Assembly (NCBI GenBank): GCA_013398175.1
Contig: VZRZ01008256.1
Span: 186,001 to 250,000, forward strand
Source: Climacteris rufus
Lineage: Eukaryota > Chordata > Aves > Passeriformes > Climacteridae
DNA length: 64,000 nt
Direction: 5' to 3'
A program made the position numbers and the translations under genes. Shown here piece by piece: positions 1 through 13,740 of this stretch. The notes beneath the pieces are model-generated. The model was not told the origin of the DNA. It worked only from the letters and a program-made list of their open reading frames with translations, and did not search any database. Each line of letters opens with the position of its first letter. Position 1 is the first letter of the stretch.

Positions 1-3000
1 AGAGAGGAAAGTGACTTGCTCAACATGAGGCAGCAGCTGCACAGTTCAGAGCAAAATTTTTATCCAGAGTCCTCTGGACAAAATTCACTATTATCTTATT
101 GTCAGGCAACAATATCTCTACAAAGATCCTAGTTCATAAAAAGGATTACTATTTACTATAGAATAAGTCAGTAGTACAGAAATCTAGTTAATAACCAACA
201 TGTATTTCAAGTGCCCAGGGTCTGAGTAAAAAAGCTGGAGAACAGTTCTAACAGAAAGGTAAAGAAGCATCCCAGACATCAAATGGTGTTCTGGTGTAAT
301 GTGATGAGATTATGAAAGATTTCATTGGAATAAAAAAAGCAGAGGATGAAAAAAAGAAAGAATAGAATAATAGAGTTATCACTCAAAACAGAGACAGAAA
401 GGGTCATAAACACTGTGGGAACTCTGACGCTTAACAGGGAGATTTAAACAATAACAAAACAATGAACACAGAGCTTTGCATTCAATGAAGTACATGACAC
501 AAAATATGTATGTTTAGAAATTGTCTAGGAAGCAGAGCAGACAATCCTTGCAAATGATACTTTGTTGATAATTAACATACATACATTTACACCAAATTTT
601 GTCCAAAAGCACTATTCAGACGCTGTTGTGTTTTTACATAAATAGATCAAAATATAACATAATAATATAATAAAATTTTAAGATAGAAGCTGTGAGGTGT
701 TACTGTCAAGTGACAAAAATGAGTGCTGGCTTTTTCTCTTCATTTTTGTTCTGACTCTCCATAAACCTTTATTATTACAGATAAATACAATCTGTTCTCC
801 TCATCTACATACAGTGTGATGGAGGGATTCTATCCTTATGGAAACACTGGGCTACAATATCTATAGGAACAACGCCACCTTAGTCAGTACTAGACAAGTT
901 CAAGGAACAAGCCTTGAAGCACTTCACAGTTTTTAATGGTTTTCATACAATAACATATAGCCAAGATACCAAATCCTTAGAAGCAAGAACATTTTCAATG
1001 AATCTAAGTGGAGATGCCTTGATAAAACATTAGTTATCTCCAGATACACTGCCAAAGCATGATCACAAATACTCAGGTTATTTTCAGGCATTTTCTGTTC
1101 ATCTTTTGGGCGCTACTTTATGTCTGTGTTAACTATAGCAACAAGACCTTCCAACCTTGCACAGACGCCTCTCTCTTTACCTGGTGCAAAAACTAATATA
1201 TCTGGTCTCTGATTTATAAAGTATTTAACTCCTCTTACTGTGTACTTGACAGAAACATAAAAAATAACACCCCAGAATATAAAAAGTAAAATCTCTAAAT
1301 GTGCTGGTTTTTTCAATTGAGCTATTATTATCACTTCCATGGATGATTTAATCAAATCCTATGGAAGAGTTTAATAGACAAAATAGGAAGATAGATTGGT
1401 AAACAGGAGTTACCAGCTTTGGGCTCATTATTCTTTATACTCCAACCCTGAACTGGCCTTTAAAAGACAAATTTCTACTCTACTGTGTAGTTTCTGTACC
1501 ATGGCCCCATGATTAATTATCAGGCGCCACATCCAAAATCCACTATGATGGATTGTCTGCCCACATCAGCATAATTACTAACCACAGTCATTGACAGTCC
1601 TTGCTACTGGAGCACACAACCAGTATGATTGAGAGGTGAATGAAAATACTTTGTAAGAAAGGGCAAAGAAATGCAGTTAGATAAAGGAAGACATATCAAA
1701 GTAGTTGGCATAATCCCTCAGTTTTAGGGAACACCTGATAGCTGACAGCAGAGTGAATAATTCAAAACAAATAATTCAGGACATGCAGCTTCTTTAGATG
1801 CTGAGTCTATGAACTCCATAGGCTTAGACTCCAATACTTAGAATTTGAGTGTTGCTTAATAATTTCTAAAAATCATGTCTATTTATGATCCTTGAGGGAA
1901 TGAGCCATGGCTATAATCATAACTACACTTGAAAACTTGTACAGTGACTGTGGCTGTTTCTTCTTAAGATGACAAAGAAAAATTGGATTCTGAACTATGA
2001 TGGATTGTAAAACTTCTGAGCATTACTTTATATTTAGGCTGAATCTTTGTTCTTAGAATTTAAAATTGAAGTCAGCAGGAGAACAACAGGACATCTTTTG
2101 ATAGGATTAGACACTATCTACCATTTCACTCTTCAGTAGTCTACAGCAAATTTAGTCACACAAAGTAGGGTTCTCATAAGTCTGACATCTAAAGGCTGCT
2201 TTCAGGCTTCTGCTTGCACTCTTGACTTGTCTTTAGCAGCCCTCCCTGATAAGTTGACAAGACTGTTGCCTTCTGAATCTACCTCTTTCCTTGCCATTAC
2301 TTCAAAGAAAAGCATGTAGAGGCAACAGGACTCAAAAAGTCAATAATTTGGTTATTCAGAAAATATTTCACCTGTTCATGTCCCTGTGCATTCAATTCTG
2401 TTAAAAAATAGATGCACATGCTTCATGGAAGAGACAGCCAGGAACATTCAGCTCTACAATCTGCTATAACCAGAAAACAAAGGTAGGTATATTTGTTTTC
2501 ACCTAATGAATTGTCCCTGTGAAGCATCACGTTTTATTCTCATGTTCTCCTAGAGTGACTTTTGGTTTTGATTGGAAATATAAATAATTAAGGACAAATT
2601 AAGGAAGATATTGGGGTTCTATAAGAAAAATTCTGCTGCAAGGAAAACTGTATATGGATGCTCTTTTGTGATACATAATGGTAGACTCGCAAGTAATAAG
2701 TTGAAACAATCACATGACAGTGGCAACTTAAAATGAGACAGATTTTAAAGAAAAAGAAAAAAAGAATGTCTTCAGGTAGTTTTCTTGTAGTACAAAGAAG
2801 AACTTGTACTTGGTTACGAAGCGGACTTGCCATTCAATGACACAACTGCTCCCAATCACGAGTAACAACTCTAAGTGTTCCCTACTTAGATAGGGGCTCC
2901 CTGCATCATAGGCAACATCTTTAGTAGCTATATTATATTCTTGTACTTTTTCACTAATAAATGCAGATGCAAAATCACAAAATGAGATTATGCATACAGA

Positions 3001-6000
3001 AATTCATACCATCTCCTCTAAAAAATAAGGTTCTCATCTAATTAACTGGGTAAAAATATAAACAAAAAGGGGTTTTCTATTGCTGTTGCTGTTTTTAAAA
3101 CTAAAGATTTTTTTAATTGAAGAATTTTCATTTCTTATAAAATAAACGACAGCACTGTTTGAGTGATGAATCAGCATGATAAAGCAGGAAGACAGTGTCA
3201 GCTTCAAACTGCTCAGAACCATTCTGAATATTGCATTGCAAAAAGCATACATGTCGTTCATTCTTAATAAAATCATACTGTGGAACTTTACTCTGAAATC
3301 CTGCCATTTCTATATCAATATGTACTCAATAGGAACATCCTCAGCCAGGAAAAACTGTAGTTACTGTATCTACAGTAAAGATGATGAGGCTGTGCAAGTT
3401 CCAGACCAGATGGCTACACTCTGACAAAAACATGCCAGTATTTCTGGAAAACAAGAAACCTGTGGAATAAGTCTCTAAATACCAGCCATGGGTTCACCTC
3501 ACAAAAAATGGCAAACCACAGTAATCAAATAAGCTCTCTTCTAATGACTGAAACTTCTCTGATATTAACACATCTTTCATAAAATTTCTCTTGTGTAAAT
3601 AATTTGACATGTTTTACCATGAAGATCTTTGACTTTTAGAGGAAGACGGAATCCTGTGCATTTGTTCTATTCCAAGACTACAAGTTCAGTTTCACAGCCA
3701 TCAGGCATTTGGAGGACAAATTCCAGAGACATATGAAAGCACCTTAGAGAAGGGAGTGGGCTGTATGCATCTTTTAACACAAATTCAATCCACCTACAGA
3801 TCTACTGACTGAGATCTTATAAGCATAAAAATATAAAAAGAAATAACAATAAATAAATAAGTAATGAAGATACACTGTCCATAGGCTTCATTCTTATTTG
3901 GGAAATCCTTCATAAATGTTTGACAATGAAATGCTACACCATTTATTACCACTTAATAAGTGAACACTATTCATCATTGATAACTTCTGCAGAAAGGTAC
4001 ATGACTTCCAAATTAATGAAGTAGATTTGTGTGTGAACTGTAAGCAATAAAATGGCTTGTAGGGTAATGGTAATATATGGTATTCTGCTGTTAATAATCA
4101 AGATATCCCAAAGTGATATTATTATGGCCAGGACTGATTCTTCTATATGTGTTAATTTATGAGTAATTTCTCTGAAAAGTCCTAGCTACAGGCTGTGCAT
4201 AACATCCTGACACTATCATTTCAGCTATTTGGCGTGCCATGAAATGTATGGTTGAAGATATAACAGCATGAGAAATATTACATACTTTTTAAGATATTAC
4301 TGCCAATATATTTCACGCTATTCTGGTCTATTTAGGAAAGGAAGCAATTTAGGTTTAAAAAAAAAAAGTACCCTATATTCTTTTCTTTATATGCTTAGAC
4401 ACATCAGAGCAAGAAATTTGCTAGAATTTATCAAATTAAAAATATTACAATTATTAACACTTCAATTATTGTTACTTGAGTTACTGGTTTAATAACATTA
4501 GAACCTAATATGGCCAGATAATTTAGAAAGCAACCATTACAATGAAGGGATATTTAACTGATCTTGTCAAATTACAGAAGTTTTCTGAGATTAAGAAGAG
4601 CAGTAATCATCTATGGTATGCCCTAGTACAAAACTAACTATGCAGAAAAACACAAATACTTACAATTTGAATTCCTACATTTAACAATGGTATATAGAGC
4701 AAGACTATATATTTATGCTGATCACCTTTCACTCTCCATTTTCCCACATCTATCCCCTTTCTTTTCACAATGTCTCTCTTCTATGTATACAAGATTCTCT
4801 GAAACTCTTAAAAAGGTTTCATAATAACATATAAACCAAAGAATTTTACCTATATGATTTTCCATTATAACTGTACACTAGCAGAGGGAAAATTCCTAAC
4901 TATATTTCTAGGCTAAGTGAAGAGGCCAGAAACAACATTCAAACTTAACTGCTAGGTTTGCAGACTGCACCACCTTTCTCTTAAAGGTTCTTAGGGAATA
5001 GCACTAAGTCCATAAAAACTTCTTTAAGCACAAGCATCAAGTCAGATTTTTTTATCAACATATGACCATATCACCTTACACAGGAGAAATGCAACACAAT
5101 TTTAACCTAAAAATTATGTTCTTAGTGAAATTAAACCTTAATCCACTTGAAGTGTAAGATTTAATTTTTGTACTCTAAACTATAGCACCTCAATTACCAG
5201 TTTTAAATTACAAGTGGAATGGCTACAATGCTCTACAGGCATACCTGAAGTACAATGATTTGCTGCATAAAAAAGTACCTGCATCCATGTACAGGCATAA
5301 AAATCCTTAAAATAATTTTTTAAGGTAATGACTTGGAAAGCATGCCTTTATATTCAGACTCAGAAGAGACACATGCAACCCATTAGCTTAATTTCAATTA
5401 CATGCTATCAAGGAAAGCATATCCCTGCAACCACCTGGAAACACTTTTCCATGTAAATCTGGTCAAGAGCCAATTTAGGAAGAAAGCACCATACGATGGA
5501 CAGCCCAGTCTAAACAAGAGGTTTTAAGGGAGCCAGCAGTTCACTGCAGGGAGAACAGTGGCAAAAGCTGCTTCCAGTTCCTGGACTGGAAGAACTGCCC
5601 AGCAGATTTTTACCTTCCAGCTACATTTGTAGCTGTGAAAGCTATTTTAACAAGGGTGATCAAGTCTCTCATTTCAGCATGTCAAATGATTACTTAATGG
5701 TCAGAAAGACCTCCTCTCTCAATCATTCTAATAATAGTTGTGGACAAAAGGAATGTGTTCCAGGACTTAAGAGTATTTCTTCTCTATAATTTCAAATAAT
5801 CTACTTTTTAATGGGTAAGTCTATTTTTTTTTCCCTATGGCAGACAACGTAGATTTGCTTAGAAAAGTAAAGCGTATGGTCCTCTACATTTTCAGCATAC
5901 CTGAGAGTGAAATCCTGTAGCTTCATAAGTATGCCCATATTTTCCAACTTATATGCATGAGCTGCACACGCTGAGATTACTCAGTTTAGTTATATTAATG

Positions 6001-8155
6001 TCCTAGTTTAGTATTACAGACAGGTTTTGATTATTGCCTTAAAACTAGAAGCATCAGACCTTTTTGAAGAATACAATCAATGATGCCTTCACTCTCCTCC
6101 CTCTTTATTCCTGTCTCATTTCATATTTTCTCCAAAGTCAATCTATGAATAACAAAAAGTGAAAAACAAGTGTTTGCAAAGACACTAGATTGTTGAGTGA
6201 AACAATGCATGGGGATCTTGCATGATTTTAATATGGATACAATTGCTTATATTCTATATTTTAAATCACTAACACAGCTAGTATCTTTATCAACAAAATT
6301 CTGAATCTGTATTTCTTTTGCTTAAAAACCTGCACTATTCACAAATATGTGCTCATGCAACTTTTTATTGAACACAACCAGACTTACAGGGTGAACTGGC
6401 TATAATCAGAAATTAAGCTCAGCCACATCCAGCCCTGAGGACGAGGTGGAATGCAAGAGGATTTATTTTCTGCTAAATTTCTATACCCTTAACACAGCAT
6501 GGAAAAGCAGGTCAGCAAATACAGGGATAAAATAAATACTGCTACAGTATAACAGCTGGGAAGATGTTTGTGTTTTATGCTATAAATCACAAGGTTATGA
6601 TTCTATCAGAGAAAACAATTGTCCAATAAATAATTTCCTACTAAGAAAAGTATAAAGGAAAGAACACAAGCATGGAAATTATCCATGCTACTGAATTCCT
6701 ACAATTTAATTTCACACTGCCTTCCCAGAAAGGTTTAATGCAGTGAAGTCTGAAACAAAAATAGTGAAATAGCTTTCAGGGGTATCATAGCTTATTTGTC
6801 TGTGGGGGTAGGTGTGAAAGTGTATATAGAGAAATAAGTATGGATTCTTCTCCACAAACCTCCTATGGTTTTCAATATGGATGCCACAGAAATGAAAGGA
6901 TGGTTGCCCAAGAAAGCTTCTAAGAACACAAGTGGTGTGTATGGTGGAAAGCAGTTTGCCAGCATTTCATCTGAAGCACCAAACTGAGGGAAGGCTAAGA
7001 AACAAAAAAGCCAGGAAATACACAAAACATGCCTTAAAAGGTGAGTCTTGTGCTCTTCTGAGTGATTTGCAGTGAGCGATTTGTGTTGCCACTTTACCAT
7101 GGATTTATTTATTTCAATTAAAAATAACATATCTATAAAGAACAACTATCTATCCTTATAGGGACTGTTGAAAAAAACTTTTACTTAAAATCTCATGTAT
7201 TGAAACTATATTAATTTACTTGTCTTGTGTTTGTCCAGTGTTACTAGATGATATGAGATAATGCTGTCAAAAAATGTTCCTCCACGTCTTTGCAAGCCAT
7301 CCAAGCTTGCTGCTCTTCACAAAAGCACAATAAACAGACTTCCTGAGTGTGAAGTCATGAAATCCTTCTTTCTACAACCAAAACCCAAAACATATTTTAA
7401 AGAGATACCTTCCATTAAAAAGAATTAAAACAACCAAAATTTCATAAAGTATGGACCTAGAAAATTAACACTTCCATATGCACCATGCATAAAAGCAGTC
7501 TAACACCTAATGTCAAAATGCCCTTTACAACATATATAGATCAGTGCTTTCTGGGAAAGAGATACAGCATACACAGAAATTTTCCCTACTTTTTTTTTTT
7601 TTTAATGTCTTAGTTCTTAGAAAAACATAACTTTTCTGAAGTAAATTCTGTAACTAGCAACAGAGAATAAACATTTTAATACTCCATAAACTTATTATAA
7701 TTTCCTAATTGAAAGATAAAATGCAAAAGAATAATTAGATAACATGGGAAAAGAAGTATGTTTGTTTACAACTTGTTTTTAAAGAAATTTAAATTCGTAT
7801 TTTCTCAGTCTGACTTGGATGGCACTAACAATAGCAGTTACTTCATATTGTTTCCTTACAAACACAGAAAGAAACAAATAAATAATGTGTTTTATAGCTT
7901 CTAGAAATCTTCCTGTAATTACAAGATAGGGATTCAGGAGAAAAAACAAAGAAACTCAACAGTGCTGTATTTGAAGTTTGCTTAAAGGCTTTAAAAGTTA
8001 TATTTATCTATATCTCTATATATATAGATAATAGAGTTTCCTTCTTTTTACAACATTATATTAACATTATTATTATAAAGCAACCAAAACTGGAGTAGAG
8101 AGAGCTGTTGCAGTTTGCATGGAGTAGATGATAAATGTGTGGTTAACAGAAGCAA
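1..8155. other. AT-rich unique DNA, no gene recognised
   Basis: No repeat family, RNA gene or convincing coding exon was recognised here. Open frames are short (118 codons at most) and rich in Phe, Ser, Leu, Ile and Lys, as expected from AT-rich DNA. A strong splice-donor match follows 7040 and is discussed as a finding. The stretch is most simply intergenic or intronic. Confidence 0.6.
7999..8036. repeat. AT-rich simple repeat with palindromic core
   Basis: A run of TATATTTATCTATATC followed by TATATATAGATA. The core can fold as a short hairpin (TATCTATAT against ATATAGATA). It is low-complexity sequence with no sign of function. Confidence 0.6.
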
Positions 8156-8201
8156 TCATAATTAGGTACTACAAAGTGCTTCATAATTAGGTACTACAAA
8201 G
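8156..8201. repeat. 25-bp tandem duplication
   Basis: The string TCATAATTAGGTACTACAAA, followed by G, starts at 8156 and again at 8181, giving a period of 25 bp. The first copy is complete and the second is identical for 21 bases. Identity of the copies points to a recent local duplication, probably by replication slippage. Confidence 0.85.
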
Positions 8202-8533
8202 AGGTATTATGGTAATGCTCTATCTATGACTTGACCTTCACTTGGCAATGAAGTGATATAAAGAATTTAACAATCAGAGGTAGTGCATTCCATTTCAGCA
8301 GTAAGGGGAAAATACACAGAAAGAAATGGAGGGCCAGAGTTCCAAAACTCAGCTTAATAAAAAGTTGGTTTTTGTCTACGTATGAAAACATGGTAAGAAA
8401 AGCCTCCCATGCTACGACAACTTAGATAGGAGTTTAAATAAACATGCACATTCAAACGTAAATGCACAACCACAAATACATCCTTTCATATAGGTATGGT
8501 TACCTACTATATAATATACATTTATACTCCACA

Positions 8534-8579
8534 TGTAATTATGTATACCTTTATATATGTGTGTGTGTATACAATTACA
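8534..8579. repeat. GT microsatellite inside an imperfect inverted repeat
   Basis: TGTAATTATGTATAC at 8534-8548 is the near-perfect reverse complement of GTATACAATTACA at 8567-8579. The loop contains TATATATGTGTGTGT. This is a potential stem-loop, but AT-rich microsatellite DNA often gives such pairs by chance. Confidence 0.5.
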
Positions 8580-10000
8580 CATAGAGTCTGCAGTAAGGCT
8601 AATCAATGCTTACACATGTAAAAGGAGGAGTTCCAGAATTTATTCAGGTTTTTTAATTGAAAAGACCTGTTCTTTACCCCACTGATGCCTCAGACCAGTA
8701 CAGCTATAACAGTAATACTTCTGCTTGTAGGAAAAGCTATGAGAGCTGCCTACTTTGTGGAAAATAAAAGCTTTAAAACCCTTGTCCATCTTCAAACTCT
8801 CTTATTCAGCTACAAATCTTCAGAGAAGATTTCAAAGATCACCTTGAGAATTACAGGCTACAGCAACAAATTATGAGAATGTATAACTGAAGGACACTTC
8901 ACCATGATAAATACAGAAAAAGTCAGCATGACTCCAGCAAAAGGAAATCCTGCCCTGCCAAAAATTCCAGACTTCTTTGCAGTGAGCTAAGGGTGATCTA
9001 GCTGATATAGTCCACTTGGATTTCCACTGCATTTTTGAAGAATTTAGTAAGCCACAGCATAAGATGAAAAACCTGACATGTATAAATATGCTGTGACTGA
9101 AATGTGTGCTGTTGAGGGCAAAATAAAATGCTTATTTCTTACAGAAGATTGCCAGTGAAGTTTCACCATAGAGTGTCCTAGAATTGATACCATTCCATAT
9201 ATTAAAAAATAACTTGAAAACCAAGGGGTAAAATGTATGGTGACATTTGTTTGCTGGTGATACAAAGTAAAGTCAATGGTTAGCTGTGAAGAATCACATA
9301 TGAAATCTGTAAGAGGTATTTGGGCAACACTTGGGCCCAATGAACCAGCACCCGTCTTCTGCCGCAAAAGTCTGAAAACCACTGTTATATATTTGAGAAA
9401 CCTTGTTTTCTTCTTAAAAAGCTTCTATGAAAAACCTATAATTTCTTCTCCTGTAACATGATTTTCCCAGAAGTAAATTTAAATGTTCTCTTCACTGAGG
9501 TGGCAGTTGGAAAACAGCCCTTTTGCCAAAAGAATGGGAGATTTTCTTTCATCAGGATTTTGCCCCATCCGATTCTCCATGTATAAAACTAAGAAAAATA
9601 CTAAAAGTGATGGTCACTGAAGTTTATAACAATTTTGATACTAAATTATTAGTATCTAAATGTAAGTCAGTAATACAATTCAGATGAAAAACAAAGACTT
9701 TCTCATATCAATTAGATTAAGACCTGATGGCTGCTCATTATTATATTTAGGGCTTCTTTTCCTTTGGTGGCATAATCTAGATTCTGTTTTTGTAAATCTG
9801 ACTGTACAATGACTTAATGTCTGCACATGTCAGTGTCCATAATATGTCCATAGTGTTTGTCCACAATATTTGAACAACTCTGGGAAATCCTGTATCAACT
9901 GAATAAAATCCCTAGAATAAGCTTCAAACAGTTTCTTTCACATCTTCCTTTATTGATGTGATTGTGTTTAAGAGAAAATATGTTGTTGCTTTTGTTTCAG

Positions 10001-10046
10001 AAGCAGCAGATGGAGTTGGAAAAAGAAGATTTCATGAAGTCTATCG
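10001..10046 (+). other. Exon-like segment (46 bp), unproven
   Basis: A long pyrimidine tract (TGTTGTTGCTTTTGTTTCAG) ends at 10000 and a donor-like GTAAAG begins at 10047. Two frames are open between them. Phase 0 reads KQQMELEKEDFMKSI and ends with one spare base. Phase 1 reads as AADGVGKRRFHEVY and ends with two. A segment this short is open by chance most of the time, so the splice-site pair is the only real evidence. No homologous family was recognised. Confidence 0.12.
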
Positions 10047-12011
10047 GTAAAGGAAACAGTTGTGGTAAACATATATAATTACATTAAATTTCATTTATTA
10101 AGGAAATTAAACTGATTTGTTTAGGGGTAACCAAGAAAAATGCAGAAAAATCAACTCAGTTCTTTATATTAAAGAAATTGGTACAGATTTTTAAGATGCA
10201 AGCAAGCACATGCTGACTAACACTGGCTCTGGAAAGCTGAAAACCAAGTAAGCTTTAATTTATGGGTAAAGCATTTGATGTAACTATCAAAATTTTGTAA
10301 ATAAAAATTGCATTACAAAGGCAAAACTTCCTCTTTTGCAAGAAAAAAATCATGCCTTTGGAGCCTAATAAACAGAAAATGACTAGTTATTAATTAAAGA
10401 GATTAAGATCCAGCTACTGCAAACCTACAATGTGTGTTGGCAGCACTTTTTCAGGACAGCAGTAATTTAGAAGATGAAAGGGATGTTATAATAAGGAAAT
10501 TAAGTCATATTCTATCTCCAGGGACTCACTGCTACCATCAGAAAAGTGAGAGTTATGGATTGTATTTATAAGACACAGACACGCTTGGTATAGATCACAA
10601 AACTAATTGTGAATTGCACAGAAATAAAGACAATGAAACACATTGCTTTCATCTCAGGGGGAACTAAGTCGACAGAAATAGCATCTTTAAGCTATAAAAC
10701 ATGCTTAATCTGCACAAACCAATGGACCTGAAGAAGAAAATAGGAGCCACAGGAAAAAAGCCAAAGCCACTGATAGGCAACCTATAGTATCACACGTACC
10801 TAGGTAATTTTTGCTTTACATCATTGTTTGAAATAAATTATCTGTTTGACAAATTTTGAAAGAGCAAGGACTGAGGAAAAAGGGGAGTAGAAAAATATAG
10901 AGATTGCTAATGGTTAAAATACATTTTCATTTTCACTCTTTCTAAACCACTATAACATCACCATTTGTAAAAACCAGCCAATAGCTTCTCCTCTGGCACA
11001 TAATAAATATATGCACATCGATAATGAAATGTGAATTGGCTGAATTATTTTCTGCCTGAAATGATGCAGATACAAAATAAAGTCTACGCCATCATCTTCA
11101 GAGGAAAAAAAGGTCATCAGAAAGATGTGCACTTCCCTGTCTTATTCTAGGTTAAAGGACCCGTATTACACACCAGTTTCTTAGGACTGTCATTTAAGTT
11201 TATTATTCCCTAACATGCATACTAATAGTACAAACTTTAACATACTACTTTTAAAAACAGTGCCGTATAGCATAACATAGGCAAAACTGAGCTCTTGCAG
11301 GCTATCATTAGTATAGAAACCAACTAAATTAATCAGAATCAAAAGACAGAAGGCACTTTACCTCATTCATAATTTGGAAAGTGAAAAGCCCATTGGGATA
11401 CACATTTTTCATAATTTCAGATCACGCTTGACCTCGCCTCTTTTGTTTAACCAAGCCTATTAATCAAATACATCCCAGAGGTGACTAATGATCTTCCAGA
11501 ATTCTAATAGAAGCAGAAAGTCAAGGACAGAACAAATTGATCCACATCACCCACCTTATTAAGTTTACAATGCTGACAATGCTTCCCGTTTTACCCAGAA
11601 TTGTAGCCCATATGGCTATTTTAAGACTACTGCTCAAGATTAAAACAATTTGACATAGTGCCTCTCAAAGGACTGAGCTGCAGAGTTTTGTCTCAGAGCA
11701 ATATATCCTTTAAAATGTATGTTGTAGATTCTTTCCTTCAGATATAAAGTTAAGGGGCAGCTAAAGTTACTTTGATAAACTTCCCTGAAACTTATAAGCA
11801 GTCTTCCATTGAATGACTGTTGCGGACTATCATCTCAACGTTCTTTTTAGAAACAGCATACATCAAATTTTCCACACAGTTTTGTTCAAATAAATGAAGG
11901 CAAAATTAAGTTGACATCACATTCAACTTTCATTCTTCAGAAGTTTAAGCAGACTTTTTTGCTCTTATGATCAATGTGTTGAAAAGACAGGCTAAAAAGT
12001 GCGATTTACAG

Positions 12012-12026
12012 AAAAAAAAAAAAAAA
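12012..12026. repeat. Poly-A tract
   Basis: Fifteen consecutive A. No retroposon body or target duplication was recognised next to it. Confidence 0.9.
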
Positions 12027-13740
12027 GCCAAAAGGGCATGGTAATAAACTACAATTCTATTCTCCCTGGGCCTCACAAGATAGCAGATATATTTTTCCAA
12101 AAAGACAGAAATTGGAAATAATGATTCCCATATGGGAATGCTTACTCATATGGGAAGGAAGGGGTTTACCCGATGTTTTCATATCTCTGATTGAGAGGAT
12201 TAGAACATATTTTGTTGATACAGACAGGTCAAACCAAAGCTAGCAGATCAGTTCCCACCCAGCACAAACAGTAACAGGAGATGGAAGCTCCAGCATGGGG
12301 TATCAGTGCTTAAAGGATATATTGCCATCCTACAGCAAAAATTCAAAGAAGGAAGCGTCAGCCCTTCCGAATCAAGGGATGAATGCTTAGACTTGATGAA
12401 TGAATATCGCAAATATTACTTGAGGAGTTAGAGTTTAACTGTCCTGTTAGCACCCACACATACTGCATTTTCCCCCTGAAAAAGAAAAACGTATATATTT
12501 GGGAAAAAGCTAGACAGCATTTGAGGCAGAAATAGGAGGTGATTCTGCTATTAGAATATATAGAGAGTATTTATTTTCCCACCAAACAACACACTGGTCA
12601 TACATACAACGTTTTCTGATTCAGAAATATCTGTGCATATCTGCTTTTAAGGATTGTGTCATGTCTGGCAGAGAGATGATGACATGAGCATCAGAAAATG
12701 AAAGACTCAATTCAATAGGTACTGAAAACCTGTTGTAGTCAAAGATCAACCATTATTCATGTTTTAGATAGCAAGAAGAAAAATGGAAAAGCAATAAAAC
12801 AGAGACCTCTAAAATTCTGTGATTTTTCATAAGAGGAAGAGAAGCAGAAGACTGAACAATTAGAGATTTACTGCATGCTTTACTGGTTGTGTGGAAAAAA
12901 TTATTAACAGAGAACAGAAAACTACAAAGAGAACATAAAAAGGAGTGAGAATAATATTGCTTAAAGAAAATGACTTTCAAATAATTTCTTTTCAAATTAT
13001 GTCTTTTTTTTAATTGAAGACATGAAAAGTAGTATGAAAGAACACTCACAAACACTATGACTCCACCAAAACTTAAAAATGAGAGAGGAGCTTTGTTCAG
13101 AGTCCCATTAACCGAAAGCTTCTGATGACTGGGTATGAATTTCCTTTCTAGTTCCACATTGCTCCTGGGAAGGGACTTAATGCCTTTATATACATATATA
13201 GCACATACACCCATATTGGAGGTGAAAAAGACTGCTTTGCTAAACATTTAACAAAATAGTCACAGTTCTACTCACTGGCCTCCCCCTGCTAAAATCAGAA
13301 TTGAAATTGGAGCAGAAGATGTTCTCATCCATCTTTCAAAAATAGACTGAAACATATTAAAACTCTGTCTACAAAATAGCTTAATTCATTACCACCTCGT
13401 GGATACATCTTTCAAATAGAAAAGCTCACTGTAAAACTATTGGTTTGGTTTTGAAATTCAGAAGGACTACATGACCAGAAAGTCTGAAAACTACTGATCA
13501 AGTACACAGAAGTTATCAGAATTTTGAACAGTGAGAAGTAGTAGACCTGAATTATTTTAATTTTTACTCAAATAAAAAATAAAATTATAATTCTTCTAAT
13601 CAGACATCAGATGTCTGAAAACTGTTATGACAGAGGAAAAGAACTGTTGAAATGATACATAAAATTTTATCAAATACTCTGTTATAACTGACTATGATTT
13701 GAAGGATCAATGTGCTCATCTTAAAAGATGAGTTGGTTTG

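Larger units (their letters stand above)
8202..13740. other. AT-rich unique DNA, no gene confirmed
   Basis: Apart from a (GT)n patch near 8560 and a short poly-A at 12012, no repeat family is visible. A reverse-strand frame of 165 codons at 12753-13247 is the longest in the window. It lies where the + strand is purine-rich, which depletes stop codons on the other strand, and its product is rich in Ser, Phe and Leu with no recognisable domain. A 46-bp exon-like segment at 10001 is listed separately. Confidence 0.55.

Noticed and set aside
12753..13247. 165-codon reverse-strand frame as a gene
   Set aside because: The + strand is purine-rich here, so the reverse strand has few stop codons. The product is Ser/Phe/Leu-rich with no recognisable domain, and no promoter or codon bias supports it.
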